Shown piece by piece: positions 1 through 9,711 of a stretch of DNA of 64,000 nt. Position numbers and translations under genes: made by a program. Source of the DNA: Nitrospina sp052156635 (GTDB lineage Bacteria > Nitrospinota > Nitrospinia > Nitrospinales > Nitrospinaceae); the NCBI RefSeq assembly GCF_052156635.1, contig NZ_JBQKUO010000001.1, forward strand, positions 62,001 through 126,000. Direction: 5' to 3'. Positions within the stretch are counted from its first letter, which is position 1. Each line of letters opens with the position of its first letter. The notes beneath the pieces are model-generated. The model saw only the letters and a list, made by a program, of their open reading frames with translations. It searched no databases and had not been told where the DNA came from.

Positions 1-1
1 G

Positions 2-1063
2 GCGGCGGGCGAGAATCCGCGCTATGACGGCACCTGCCGCAACCGCACGGACCAGCCCACCGACCAGCCGCATGTGCTCCGCTTCAAGGCGCCGAAGGAG
101 GGGACGGTCACCGTCAAGGACATCCTGCGCGGCAAAGTGAACTTCGAGCTGAAGGAAATGGACGACATCATCCTGCAACGCACCGACGGCACGCCGACCT
201 ACAACTTCGTCGTCGTGGTGGACGACGCCGACATGCGGATCACCCACGTCATCCGCGGCGACGACCACCTGTCCAACACACCGAAGCAGGTATTGCTGTA
301 CGACGCCCTCGGCGCGGCGCGGCCCGAGTTCGCGCACATCTCGATGATCCTCGGTCCCGACAAAACGCGGTTGAGCAAACGCCACGGCGCGACCTCCACC
401 CTCGAATACAAAAAACAGGGCTACCTGCCGCACGCGCTCATCAATTATCTCGCGCGGCTCGGCTGGTCGCACGGTGACCAGGAACTGTTCACGCTGGAGG
501 AAATGACCCAGCACTTCGCGCTGGAGAACGTCACCATCTCCGCCGCCGTGTTCAATCCGGAAAAACTGCTGTGGGTCAACGAGCAATGGATCCAGACCAG
601 CCCGCCGGAAGAATTGGCAAAGCACCTGGAACCGGTTCTGGTGCAGGAAGGGTTGCTGGCCGAGGGACACGGCCGTTCGCAGGACGAGATCGCGCGCATC
701 GTCCCGCCCCTGCAGAAACGCGCCAAGACGTTGGTGGAGATGGCCCACGGCGCCGCGTTTTATTTCAAAGACGAGGTAGAGTTCGACGAGAAGGCGAAGG
801 AGAAGTTTCTTACGCCAGAGGTGAAACCGTGGTTCGAGAAGTTGTGCGCGGGGTTGGAGAAGATGGATGAGCCCTTGGAGCACGATGCCGTCGAGGCCCT
901 GTTCAAGCAGGTGATCGAGGAAGAAGGCATCAAATTGAAGAACCTGGCCCAGCCCGTGCGCGTCGCCCTCACCGGCCAGACCGCCTCCCCCGGCATCTAC
1001 GATCTGTTTTTAATGCTGGGCAAAGACCGCTCCCTCACCCGCCTGCGGAATGGAGTTAATTAG
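2..1063 (+). CDS. gltX: Glutamate--tRNA ligase (GluRS), 5' end outside window
   Basis: C-terminal part of glutamyl-tRNA synthetase, the cytoplasmic class I enzyme that charges tRNA-Glu. The reading frame is open from base 2, so the start codon and the HIGH motif lie off the left edge. The visible part contains the catalytic-fold stretch with YNFVVVVDDADM and THVIRGDDHLSNTPKQ. The KMSKS-equivalent loop follows as RLSKRHGA, then the helical anticodon-binding domain to the stop at 1061-1063. A GTG at 74 lies mid-domain and is not a real start. Family identity is very clear. Whether the enzyme is discriminating or also charges tRNA-Gln is unknown, but a separate glutaminyl-tRNA synthetase gene lies just downstream on the other strand. 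Confidence 0.97.
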   Translation, partial: AAGENPRYDGTCRNRTDQPTDQPHVLRFKAPKEGTVTVKDILRGKVNFELKEMDDIILQRTDGTPTYNFVVVVDDADMRITHVIRGDDHLSNTPKQVLLYDALGAARPEFAHISMILGPDKTRLSKRHGATSTLEYKKQGYLPHALINYLARLGWSHGDQELFTLEEMTQHFALENVTISAAVFNPEKLLWVNEQWIQTSPPEELAKHLEPVLVQEGLLAEGHGRSQDEIARIVPPLQKRAKTLVEMAHGAAFYFKDEVEFDEKAKEKFLTPEVKPWFEKLCAGLEKMDEPLEHDAVEALFKQVIEEEGIKLKNLAQPVRVALTGQTASPGIYDLFLMLGKDRSLTRLRNGVN

Positions 1064-1065
1064 TT

Positions 1066-1137
1066 CCCCCTTATGAGAGGGACTAGGGGAGGTTACTTTC
1101 AGGTTAATAAACATGAGGAGCTAAAGGCGACGAAGAC
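1066..1137 (+). repeat. Degenerate copy of palindromic/direct repeat (copy 1)
   Basis: It begins three bases after the gltX stop. It follows the order of the better copies at 1149 and 1972: a C-run/G-run palindrome (CCCCCTTATGAGAGGG), an AGGGGAGG core, then a tail with GAGGAG and GGCGACGAAG. It is clearly more diverged than copies 2 and 4. It may also act as a weak hairpin behind gltX. Confidence 0.6.
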
Positions 1138-1148
1138 AATGTAACAGT

Positions 1149-1224
1149 CCCCCCCTTTGCGAAAGAGGTTAGGGGGATTTTTCATTAAGGTGTTTTAGTC
1201 TGAGGAGCCGCAGGCAACGAAGTC
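1149..1224 (+). repeat. Palindromic/direct repeat, copy 2
   Basis: It consists of a C-run palindrome, an AGGGGGATTTTT core and a tail containing TGAGGAGCCGCAGGCAACGA. Positions 1171-1222 match 1993-2044 at 47 of 52 bases by eye, in the same orientation. It lies directly upstream of the DUF559 gene, so copies 2 and 4 flank that gene as direct repeats about 0.8 kb apart. Confidence 0.8.
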
Positions 1225-1253
1225 TATTTAATAAATTTTCAGGGTGTTCTACC

Positions 1254-1652
1254 ATGCCAGGTAAACATCGAAAACACCTCTTGCCTTACGACGAAACCCT
1301 CACCGACAAAGCCCGCGAACTGCGCAACCAACCCACTCCCGCTGAAAAACATTTCTGGCACCACCTGCGCCAGATGCCTTTCTATAAAGGCACCCGATTC
1401 AACCGCCAGAAACCCATCGGATCTTACATCGTCGATTTCTACTGCCATCACCATCAGTTGGTCATCGAAATCGATGGCGACACGCATGGCACAAATGCCG
1501 CGAAGGCGAAGGATTTAGAACGCACCGAATTTCTGGAAGCTCAGGGATTGACGGTGGTGCGATTCACCAACCGGGAAGTGATGCACAATATCGAAGGTGT
1601 GCTGGGCGAGGTAGAACGGGTCATTGGGAAGAAGGAGGAAAAATCCCCCTAG
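1254..1652 (+). CDS. DUF559 (Vsr-like endonuclease fold) protein
   Basis: A 132-aa protein of the DUF559 family, whose fold is related to very-short-patch-repair and restriction-type nucleases. Visible features are the N-terminal RELRNQPTPAEKHFWHHLR segment, then GYIVDF-like SYIVDFYCHHHQLVIEIDGD with the acidic residues expected of a PD-(D/E)XK-type active site, and a C-terminal VVRFTNREVM strand-helix. Length is typical for the family. The start ATG at 1254 follows a weak ribosome-binding region. The TAG stop lies inside a palindromic repeat, so the last codons (EEKSP) are encoded by the repeat. Function is unproven. In many bacteria such genes occur as isolated repeat-associated islets. The catalytic assignment is inference from the family. 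Confidence 0.88.
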   Translation: MPGKHRKHLLPYDETLTDKARELRNQPTPAEKHFWHHLRQMPFYKGTRFNRQKPIGSYIVDFYCHHHQLVIEIDGDTHGTNAAKAKDLERTEFLEAQGLTVVRFTNREVMHNIEGVLGEVERVIGKKEEKSP

Positions 1653-1672
1653 CCCCCTTCACAAAGGGGGAA
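1637..1672 (-). repeat. Palindromic repeat, inverted copy overlapping the DUF559 stop
   Basis: These 36 bases are an exact reverse complement of 1971-2006. The element itself contains an internal C-run/G-run palindrome. Because it is inverted relative to copies 2 and 4, it supplies the TAG stop and the final codons of the DUF559 gene. Confidence 0.9.
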
Positions 1673-1970
1673 CCGACCCATCTCCAAACCACAATAACTC
1701 CAGCGCCAAAACAAACTTTCCATCCCAATAAGCTTCAATACACCTCACCTTAAAGAACAGGGAAATCGTAATTCTTAAATAGGCTTCCAATACTTCTCCC
1801 TTACAGGAGAAGGACTCGGGGGGGAATTATTTGTAACCGCCCCTCTTTCCTCACAAGAGAAGAGTTCAGCCATCCCCTCTTGTGAGAGGGCCCAGGGTTC
1901 CGTTTTAAGGAAGGATTCGGGATGCAGGTATTTGTAACCATCCCTTTCCCTCGAAGAGAGGGCGCAGTTA
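1673..1970. repeat. Mosaic of decayed palindromic repeats, no gene
   Basis: About 300 bases with no convincing coding frame. It holds several short imperfect palindromes (around 1797-1815, 1849-1889 and 1943-1962) of the same CCCTCTTGTGAGAGGG type as the flanking repeats. ATTTGTAACC occurs twice (about 1828 and 1930). A diverged direct repeat of about 26 bases occurs at roughly 1728-1754 and 1780-1804. This looks like layered old insertions of one repeat family. Confidence 0.6.
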
Positions 1971-2046
1971 TTCCCCCTTTGTGAAGGGGGCTAGGGGGAT
2001 TTTTCCTTAAGGTATTTTACTCTGAGGAGCCGTAGGCAACGAGGAG
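1971..2046 (+). repeat. Palindromic/direct repeat, copy 4
   Basis: Best-preserved copy. The palindrome CCCCCTTTGTGAAGGGGG is followed by CTAGGGGGATTTTT and the TGAGGAGCC...GGCAACGAGG tail. It is a direct repeat of 1149-1224, and its first 36 bases are the exact reverse complement of 1637-1672. Its end abuts the truncated HNH gene fragment at 2050. Confidence 0.85.
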
Positions 2047-2049
2047 ATT

Positions 2050-2169
2050 TTAATGAGGATTTTTATATTCGGTTTCGGTGATCTCCGGGTTCCTGACATG
2101 AATACGACCGAACGGGATGCGGCAATACAAATTGATCGCTACCAGCAACTCGTCACGCGTCCAGTCCAT
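2050..2169 (-). pseudogene. Truncated HNH endonuclease N-terminus (39 codons)
   Basis: An ATG-started minus-strand frame translates to MDWTRDELLVAINLYCRIPF followed by GRIHVRNPEI. That is the characteristic beginning of a family of HNH restriction-like endonucleases (W-T-R-(D/E)-E-L ... LY ... IPFG-(K/R)-IH ... RNPEI). The homology stops after that segment: the next codons (TETEYKNPH) are unrelated and end at a TAA a few bases from repeat copy 4. No HNH catalytic domain is found downstream. I read it as a gene truncated at a repeat junction. Recognition rests on memory of the family motif. Confidence 0.65.
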
Positions 2170-2207
2170 ACGGTCCTTTATCTTCAATCAACGATTATCA
2201 ATACAAC

Positions 2208-3908
<1,701 letters not shown>

Positions 3909-4003
3909 GGGTCTCGCGGGTTAGGGGAAGTTCGGGCTGTTCAACACGCCCACATATTAATGGAAAGCCGGGAGGCGTACAAGGCAGCAGCGCGCATGCG
4001 GGA

Positions 4004-4023
4004 CCTCCTTTTTTAAAAGGAGG
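4004..4023 (-). terminator. Perfect short palindrome in the 3' region of the Fe-S oxidoreductase gene
   Basis: CCTCCTTTT and AAAAGGAGG form 9-base perfect arms around a TT centre, 14 bases past the stop of the minus-strand gene. It can fold as a hairpin with an A/T-rich inner part, but no separate T-run follows. Terminator activity is only plausible. Confidence 0.35.
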
Positions 4024-4036
4024 AAGGCGGCCCGGA

Positions 4037-6034
4037 TCACTGCCCTCCGGTGATCATCTCCGAGATGTCGCGCACGCGCACCTTCTCGTTCAGGTTCTTC
4101 GCCTTGAGCGCATCTTCGAGCATCAGCACGCAGAACGGGCAGGAGACAGCGATGGTTTCCGGTTCGGTCTGCATGAGCTCGTCGACGCGGTTGTGGCTGA
4201 CGCGCGTTCCGGTGTTTTCCTCGAGCAGGAAGCGTCCGCCGCCGGCACCGCAACAGGTACCGCGCTCGCGGCTGGTCTCCACCTCCAGCAGCGCCCCCTC
4301 CGGAACCGCCTGTTCGATCACCTTTCTAGGCGCTTCGTATTCCTTGTTATGGCGGCCCATGTAGCACGAGTCGTGGTACACGACCTTGTCGTCGGCTTTC
4401 TCCAGTTTCAGTTTGCCGTTCTGCACCAGGTCGGCGAGCAGTTGCGAATGGTGAATCACCTCCAGGTGCACGCCGTATTCCGGGTATTCGTTCTTGAACG
4501 AGTTGAAGCAGTGCGGGCAGTGTGTGATGACCTTCACCACCCCTTCCTCTTTGAACGTCTCCGCGTTCTGCGTGGCCAGCATGTCGAACAGGTACTCGTT
4601 GCCCAGCCGCCGGGCCGGGTCGCCGGTGCACCCTTCGCGGTTGCCGAGGATGGAGAAATCGACCCCCGCCGCCTGCAATGTTTTCACCACCGACGCCGCC
4701 ACCTTTTTGCCGCGGTTGTCGAACGCGCCGTTGCACCCGGGAAAGTACAGGTACTCGGTCGGGTTGTTCTTGTCCCATTCCTTCACGCCCAGGTCCTTGG
4801 CCCAGTCGGCGCGGCTGGTGCCGGGAAACCCCCACGGGTTGCTGTGCGACTCCAGCGACTTGAAGGCGTCATTGAGTTCCTTCGGGAAGCGCGACTCCAT
4901 CAGCACCATGCCCTGGCGGAGATCGATCATCTTGTTGACGTACTCGATCATCACCGGGCACTCCTCCTCGCACGCGCCGCAGGTGGTGCACGACCACACC
5001 GTTTCATCGAGGATCACCCCGCCCATCACCGCCGGACCTTCCGCAGGTTCCGCCTTCAACAACTCCGGCGTGCGCGCGTTCAGGTGGTCGCGCAGGTCGA
5101 TGGTGAACTGTTTCGGCGACAGCGGTTTCTGGCTGTTGAGCGCCGGGCAGAACACATCGCAGCGGCCGCACTCGGTGCAGGTGTGCAGGTCCAGCAGTTT
5201 CTTCCACGAAAACTCCTCGATGACATTGACGCCGAACGACTCACGGTCCTCATCCTCGAAATCCATGCGGTGCAGGTTGGTGCCCGCATCCAGGTTGGAG
5301 AAATACACGTTGGGGATGGAGGTGATGACGTGAAAGTGCTTCGAACGCGGCAGGAGGTCGAGGAAGAACAGGATCGCCACGATGTGCGTCCAGAAACCCG
5401 CCGCCTGAATGGGGATCAGCGATGCGCGGTCCATGCCGCCCAGGCCCGCCTGCGCGAGAAGCCCGCCCAGCCAGGCCCACGGCGTCGCCTCCTCCGGCAC
5501 GAGGACCTGCCGCGCGCCTTCATAAACCATGTCCGACAGCATGATGAGCAGGATGAGCACGAGGATGAGGATGCCTTCGCCGGACAGGTTGAGCCGTTTC
5601 GGTTTCACCACCAGCCGCCGATAGAGAGCGTACAGGCAGGCCGCCGTCACCAGCACCACGAACCCGTCCTTCACCGCGTAGTACAACCCGCGGGGAGCAT
5701 CGAGAAACGCCGGGGCTTCCATCAAGGGAAAGAACCCGATGAGAAAAAATTCGGCGGCACGCAGGAGCAGCACGAGGAATCCCCAGAAAATGAGCGCATG
5801 CATCCAGCCCGCGCCCCGATCCTTGAACATCTTCGACTGCGCGATGGCGATCTTCAGCGTCTGGAACAGACGGTCGAGCGGACGGTCGAAGCGGTTTTCC
5901 GGTTGCGCCCGGCGGAGCGCCTGCCATTTCGGCCAGAGTGCAAAAAGGAATACAGCAAGAGATACGAGCGTGAGCGAGGCCAGCACCCAGGGGTGCCAGG
6001 CGGGAGCGATGCCTCCCGGAGTGATGGGGTCCAT
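4037..6034 (-). CDS. Membrane-bound Fe-S oxidoreductase, FadF/HdrD-like (ETF:quinone type)
   Basis: A 665-aa protein. Residues 12-230 hold about five hydrophobic helices (NarI/HdrE-like membrane part). Two 4Fe-4S motifs follow, with cysteines at about 286/289/292/296 (CTECGRCDVFC) and 349/352/355/359 (CTTCGACEEEC). Two CCG domains come next (YFPGCNGAFDNRG, then HDSCYMGRHN ... GTCCGAGGG). This order matches FadF/YwjF-type proteins, which are thought to pass electrons from an electron-transfer flavoprotein or heterodisulfide-like module to quinones. Its electron donor is not encoded nearby: no etfAB lies in the window. It is probably a single-gene unit, with its promoter in the 240-bp divergent gap to 6273. 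Architecture is certain; partner and direction of electron flow are inference. Confidence 0.88.
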   Translation of the reverse strand: MDPITPGGIAPAWHPWVLASLTLVSLAVFLFALWPKWQALRRAQPENRFDRPLDRLFQTLKIAIAQSKMFKDRGAGWMHALIFWGFLVLLLRAAEFFLIGFFPLMEAPAFLDAPRGLYYAVKDGFVVLVTAACLYALYRRLVVKPKRLNLSGEGILILVLILLIMLSDMVYEGARQVLVPEEATPWAWLGGLLAQAGLGGMDRASLIPIQAAGFWTHIVAILFFLDLLPRSKHFHVITSIPNVYFSNLDAGTNLHRMDFEDEDRESFGVNVIEEFSWKKLLDLHTCTECGRCDVFCPALNSQKPLSPKQFTIDLRDHLNARTPELLKAEPAEGPAVMGGVILDETVWSCTTCGACEEECPVMIEYVNKMIDLRQGMVLMESRFPKELNDAFKSLESHSNPWGFPGTSRADWAKDLGVKEWDKNNPTEYLYFPGCNGAFDNRGKKVAASVVKTLQAAGVDFSILGNREGCTGDPARRLGNEYLFDMLATQNAETFKEEGVVKVITHCPHCFNSFKNEYPEYGVHLEVIHHSQLLADLVQNGKLKLEKADDKVVYHDSCYMGRHNKEYEAPRKVIEQAVPEGALLEVETSRERGTCCGAGGGRFLLEENTGTRVSHNRVDELMQTEPETIAVSCPFCVLMLEDALKAKNLNEKVRVRDISEMITGGQ

Positions 6035-6272
6035 ATGAGCGATCAGGTGTAAGGTTGAGAAAAAAGAACGCCCTGAGAGGCGTGTTTGAGGAGGCCGGAA
6101 AATTCACCAGAATCCCCTGAGGAAACAGGCCGAACTCCCATAACTTCTTGTGAAATCAGCAATTTTCCGACCCGAAACCCGTTTGCCCCGTGCCCACCGT
6201 GTGTTATATTGAAACTATATCAAACGGTGCAAGGGGAGAACGTTGGCAACCTTTAATAAGGAGCATTTTCGC

Positions 6273-7208
6273 ATGCTCTCGAATACGGCTCCATTCAAGA
6301 ATGCATTATACCTGATCAGCCTCGCCGCGTGCATCGGTTGGGTTTCCCCGGCGCAGGCCTTTCCCGTTGACGACGCCTTCCCCCTGCCGCAGGAAAAACC
6401 CAGGACTTACGTTCACGAACACCCGCGAAGCCGCGTGCCCATGGGCCAGTACCCGTCCCTGAACCCGAACCTGAGCGGCGACATCAACGACCCGCACCCG
6501 TTCCCGGATTACATGAAACGGTTCATCGGGGAGCATAAAATACCGAAATACTATTATGAATTGATCCAGCTTCCGCCGCAGGACCAGGTGCAGAGCAAGG
6601 TTTTCAACCCCGTGCTGTTTTCCCGGCTCCGGCGCATCGGCGTGGTGCATTTTGAAAACAAGATCCCCGTCAACGAACGCGATCCCGATGCAGGCAAGTT
6701 TCTGGCAGGACAGGTGACCACCGAACTCGAAACCCTGTCCAAACTCAATGTCATACCTCCCCAAAAAATGGTGGATGAGTTTTACCTGCAAATCACCCAT
6801 CCCGGGCGGGTTCTACCGCCTGTTTCCGGCAAGGGACCCAAAGATTCCAAAAGCGGCCCTGAAAATTCCCAACCGGGATATGATTTGCCGTATGCTGGTG
6901 ATAAAATGGATGCTGTTTTGATCGGTGCGGTCACCCGGTTCAGCAACCAGTATGAAGACCGTCACGGAAAGAAAAAAGAAAGCCTCGCCGCGTCGGTCGA
7001 ATTCGGCGCATTTTTGATCAGTACCGAAACGGGGGAAGTCATCTGGGCCGCCCGGTATGTCGGCACCCAGCGCCCCAGATTGGGAAACCTGTTTAAAGGC
7101 CAGATACGCTGGCTGAGCAAACAGGAGTTTTCGCAGGAAGCCATCAAGAAAACTTTCGAGGCGTTTGACGTGTTCAATACCAATAAACCCGGTAGAAACA
7201 TTAAATAG
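6273..7208 (+). CDS. Secreted protein of unknown function, possibly CsgG/FlgO-like fold
   Basis: A 311-aa protein with a clear Sec signal peptide (ALYLISLAACIGWVSPAQA, cleavage after AQA). The ATG at 6273 was chosen over the TTG at 6243 because AAGGAG lies about 9 bases upstream and the signal peptide then starts normally. After a proline-rich segment the mature part reads RRIGVVHFENKIPVNER ... VTTELETLSKLNVIPP ... DAVLIGAVTRFSN and FLISTETGEVIWAARY. That pattern resembles periplasmic FlgO/CsgG-type nucleotide-fold domains, which often assist outer-membrane assembly. I do not recognise a specific family. It is followed after 11 bases by the HmuY-like gene, so the two are probably co-transcribed. 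Confidence 0.72.
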   Translation: MLSNTAPFKNALYLISLAACIGWVSPAQAFPVDDAFPLPQEKPRTYVHEHPRSRVPMGQYPSLNPNLSGDINDPHPFPDYMKRFIGEHKIPKYYYELIQLPPQDQVQSKVFNPVLFSRLRRIGVVHFENKIPVNERDPDAGKFLAGQVTTELETLSKLNVIPPQKMVDEFYLQITHPGRVLPPVSGKGPKDSKSGPENSQPGYDLPYAGDKMDAVLIGAVTRFSNQYEDRHGKKKESLAASVEFGAFLISTETGEVIWAARYVGTQRPRLGNLFKGQIRWLSKQEFSQEAIKKTFEAFDVFNTNKPGRNIK

Positions 7209-7219
7209 ATAGAAGAGTC

Positions 7220-8008
7220 ATGAGCGAACCATTCAACACCCCTGTCCAGGAAAATGAGCCGGTCAGCCCGGAGGCCCGGAAAAAACACAAATTGTGGCGC
7301 AACCTGTTCATCCTGAATCTTTGCGTCACGCTGTTACTGATCGGCATCTGGTGGCTTCCGGTCAAATTCGCCGAAATCAACAAAACCATGGACGAGCCGA
7401 GCATGGAAGCGACCAAGAAAAAAGGTCCGGCGAACGTGGGCGGCACGTTGAAAACCGAAGTGATTCCGGAAAGCCACCTGCTGAAATCCCGCGTGGTGGT
7501 GGTGGACGCACGCGACGAACAGACCTGGCGGTATTACGATTTTTCGCGCGGCGGCCCGGTGGAAATCCATGACCGGTCCTCCCTCGAATGGGACCTCGCC
7601 TTTCGCCGCGGCAAGATCATCTCCAACGGCGGAATGACCAACAAGATCGGCAAAGCGGGCCTGATGGACATGGGTGAAGTGAGCTACGACGCCGTTGAAG
7701 ACGTGCCGTTGGACCGCGAATTCATCCAGGACAAGGCCACCCAAACCGAACCCGAAAACCCGGTGCTTGCACAATGGTACAAGTACAACTACATCACGCA
7801 TAAGCTGACCGCGCGCAAGAACATTTACATCCTGCGTACTGCGGAGGGCAACTACGCCAAGATTCAGTTTCAGAACTTTTACTGTGCGGACAAACAGCCG
7901 GGGTGCATCCAGATGAAGTACGCCTACCAGCCGAACGGTTCCCCCAATTTCCTGAAGAATTCCGGATCCTTTTCCACCACTTCCGTGCTGGAAACGCCGA
8001 AAATGTAA
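7220..8008 (+). CDS. HmuY-like protein with N-terminal membrane anchor
   Basis: A 262-aa protein. Residues 30-50 (LFILNLCVTLLLIGIWWLPV) form one transmembrane anchor. The remainder is extracytoplasmic and matches the HmuY-type beta fold: a WRYYDFSRG strand, LEWDLAFRRGKIISNGG, then YILRTAEGNYAKIQFQNFYC and GCIQMKYAYQPNGS. HmuY in Porphyromonas captures haem. The two histidines used there are not evident here, so the ligand is unknown. It sits in a likely operon with the secreted protein upstream, and a region rich in small membrane proteins and an oxidase-assembly factor follows. A role in respiratory cofactor handling is only a guess. Confidence 0.75.
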   Translation: MSEPFNTPVQENEPVSPEARKKHKLWRNLFILNLCVTLLLIGIWWLPVKFAEINKTMDEPSMEATKKKGPANVGGTLKTEVIPESHLLKSRVVVVDARDEQTWRYYDFSRGGPVEIHDRSSLEWDLAFRRGKIISNGGMTNKIGKAGLMDMGEVSYDAVEDVPLDREFIQDKATQTEPENPVLAQWYKYNYITHKLTARKNIYILRTAEGNYAKIQFQNFYCADKQPGCIQMKYAYQPNGSPNFLKNSGSFSTTSVLETPKM

Positions 8009-8179
8009 AAACCGGTTCCGGCGGAACGGAAAATTGGCAATATCACCGGAAAATGTATTAGAATTGAAGTTTTCGCGGAAACGCCCCCCGCATCCCGCGG
8101 AACCCCGGCCATGCGCCCTTCCGCCCAGTCGCGGACCGGATTGTTGAACAATTGCATCGAAACGCAGGAGACCCGCTCA

Positions 8180-8761
8180 ATGCCAAGCTTGAAAGGAATT
8201 CTTTTCAACCAGTTCGCCAGCGAAGGCGTCAACCAGTTGATTGAAGAGTTGCAGAAAAAATACAAACCCAAAAAGGGACGCCGCTTCAACCATGCGGACA
8301 TCACTTACGAAATCAGCCGCCCCAGTTTGCAGGACAACCAGCTCGGTTTCGAAATCAGTTCCAAAATCCCGCAGGATGAAGTTAAAGACGAAAAAGCAAT
8401 GGAAGTGTACTTTGACAAGATTAAAAGCATCCTGAACAACGACGAGAAAAAACCGGTTTCTGTTGAACGTGAAAATATCGTGTGGGATTCCAAAAAGGAA
8501 ACCGAAAAGGAACGCGACTACGTGAAGTGCCAGTACACGTATCCATTGGAAGATTTGTACAAAAACGATGAAATCATCAAGCGGTACGAGGCGTTGCAAT
8601 CCGGATCGGGAGAATCCCTGCCTGAAATTCCCGGGGTTTTTACCGTGCAGGGCAAACTGGCCCTCATCATGGTCCAGGAGACCATCCAGGATTATGTCCG
8701 CAGCAACATCCAGACCCTGATCGACGCCAACCAGAAGGTTCGGAGCGGCCTGAAAGGTTAA
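8180..8761 (+). CDS. Conserved-looking hypothetical soluble protein
   Basis: A 193-aa protein with no signal peptide or membrane helix and a charged, mixed alpha/beta composition. The ATG at 8180 is preceded by GCAGGAG with 9-base spacing, so an in-frame upstream ATG at 8111 is unlikely to be used. Near the C-terminus QGKLALIMVQETIQDYVRSN looks like a packed helix. I do not recognise a family or motif. The next gene starts 6 bases after its stop, which implies translational coupling with the small membrane protein and DUF420 gene downstream. Confidence 0.75.
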   Translation: MPSLKGILFNQFASEGVNQLIEELQKKYKPKKGRRFNHADITYEISRPSLQDNQLGFEISSKIPQDEVKDEKAMEVYFDKIKSILNNDEKKPVSVERENIVWDSKKETEKERDYVKCQYTYPLEDLYKNDEIIKRYEALQSGSGESLPEIPGVFTVQGKLALIMVQETIQDYVRSNIQTLIDANQKVRSGLKG

Positions 8762-8767
8762 CGCCGC

Positions 8768-8944
8768 ATGAATCCGTTTCTGTATTATCTCGGCCGGTCC
8801 CTGCAGATTGTGGGACTGGCCATCATCACCTACGTGGTGTTCAAGTTTTTTCAACCCGTGGGCATGGAATTCCTGCTTTACTATTCAATTGCCGGAGTGG
8901 CCATGTTTTACGGAGGCACCCTGCTCCTCGAAAAAAATCAGTAA
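8768..8944 (+). CDS. Small two-helix membrane protein (58 aa)
   Basis: The frame starts at ATG 8768, six bases after the preceding stop, and ends in TAA at 8942-8944. It encodes MNPFLYYLGRSLQIVGLAII and about two hydrophobic helices (residues 11-28 and 35-54), ending LLLEKNQ. It lies 21 bases before the DUF420 gene and fits the operon. No family is recognised. The hydrophobic composition, tight spacing and clean start/stop support a real gene. Confidence 0.7.
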   Translation: MNPFLYYLGRSLQIVGLAIITYVVFKFFQPVGMEFLLYYSIAGVAMFYGGTLLLEKNQ

Positions 8945-8965
8945 CCACCCTTTTCGCAGGCCATC

Positions 8966-9679
8966 ATGAAGGAAACTCTGGCAAAACCCGGATTCCTGAT
9001 CGCCACCAGTACCCTGGGGGCCGACCTCAGTTACCTGCTCGCGGTCATCTTCACCGTCATGTTCCTTTTTGCCTGGTGGCAGGCCAAAAAAGGCGATGGC
9101 ACCCGGCATCATAAGCTCATTCTCGTTTCGATGGTGTCGATGGTGGTTTACTTCATCGGCTACTACTACACCCGTTCGCTCGGCGTGTTGTCGCTGGAGG
9201 GCAAGGAAGGGTTCGGCGGACCGGAGAGCATTTACAACAACGTGTTCATTCCCATTCTCACCACGCACCTGGTGCTGGTGACTCTGGGGCTGATTCTGAC
9301 CCCCTACATGATCATCGAGGGCTTCCGCGCGTCGAAAAAAGTGGACGGGAAATGGACTTTGCAGACCGGGGTACTGAAGGCGAACCCGGCACGCTTCAAA
9401 CGGATTTACATCTGGCTGCTGACCATCTGGGCGGGATTGCAGGTCGTATTGATGGCGGCAGGCAAATCAATCGGCTCGATGATCGCCTACTTCCTCATCT
9501 TCCTCACCATCGCGCTGGTCATCAGCATTGAAAAGCTGATCGAAAAACTGCTGCCGGAGGGGGACCGCCGTCACCGTATCCTGGGCCGGGGCACCATGGT
9601 GCTGTTCGCGCTGATCCTGGTGACGAGCACCGCCACCTACCTTTTGCTGTACGTGTTTTACCCCGTGCGGGCGGCCTAG
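8966..9679 (+). CDS. DUF420 membrane protein (cytochrome oxidase assembly, CtaM/YozB type)
   Basis: A 237-aa polytopic protein with about six helices. DUF420 landmarks are present: SYLLAVIFTVMFLFAWWQA, HHKLILVSMVSMVVYFIGYYY, then NNVFIPILTTHLVLVTLGLILTPY with a conserved histidine, and NPARFKRIYIWLLTIW. In Firmicutes the related CtaM/YozB is needed for activity of haem-copper oxidases, and other DUF420 genes often sit beside ctaA, ctaB or ctaG. Here it is surrounded by single- or double-helix mini-proteins rather than oxidase subunits. The family call is firm; the precise oxidase served is unknown. Confidence 0.85.
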   Translation: MKETLAKPGFLIATSTLGADLSYLLAVIFTVMFLFAWWQAKKGDGTRHHKLILVSMVSMVVYFIGYYYTRSLGVLSLEGKEGFGGPESIYNNVFIPILTTHLVLVTLGLILTPYMIIEGFRASKKVDGKWTLQTGVLKANPARFKRIYIWLLTIWAGLQVVLMAAGKSIGSMIAYFLIFLTIALVISIEKLIEKLLPEGDRRHRILGRGTMVLFALILVTSTATYLLLYVFYPVRAA

Positions 9680-9711
9680 GGTGGATGCTCTAACCCCTTT
9701 CGACACAAGGG

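Noticed and set aside
1149..2046. Possible CRISPR array
   Set aside because: Too few copies, mixed orientation, irregular spacing and a gene between copies; no cas genes.
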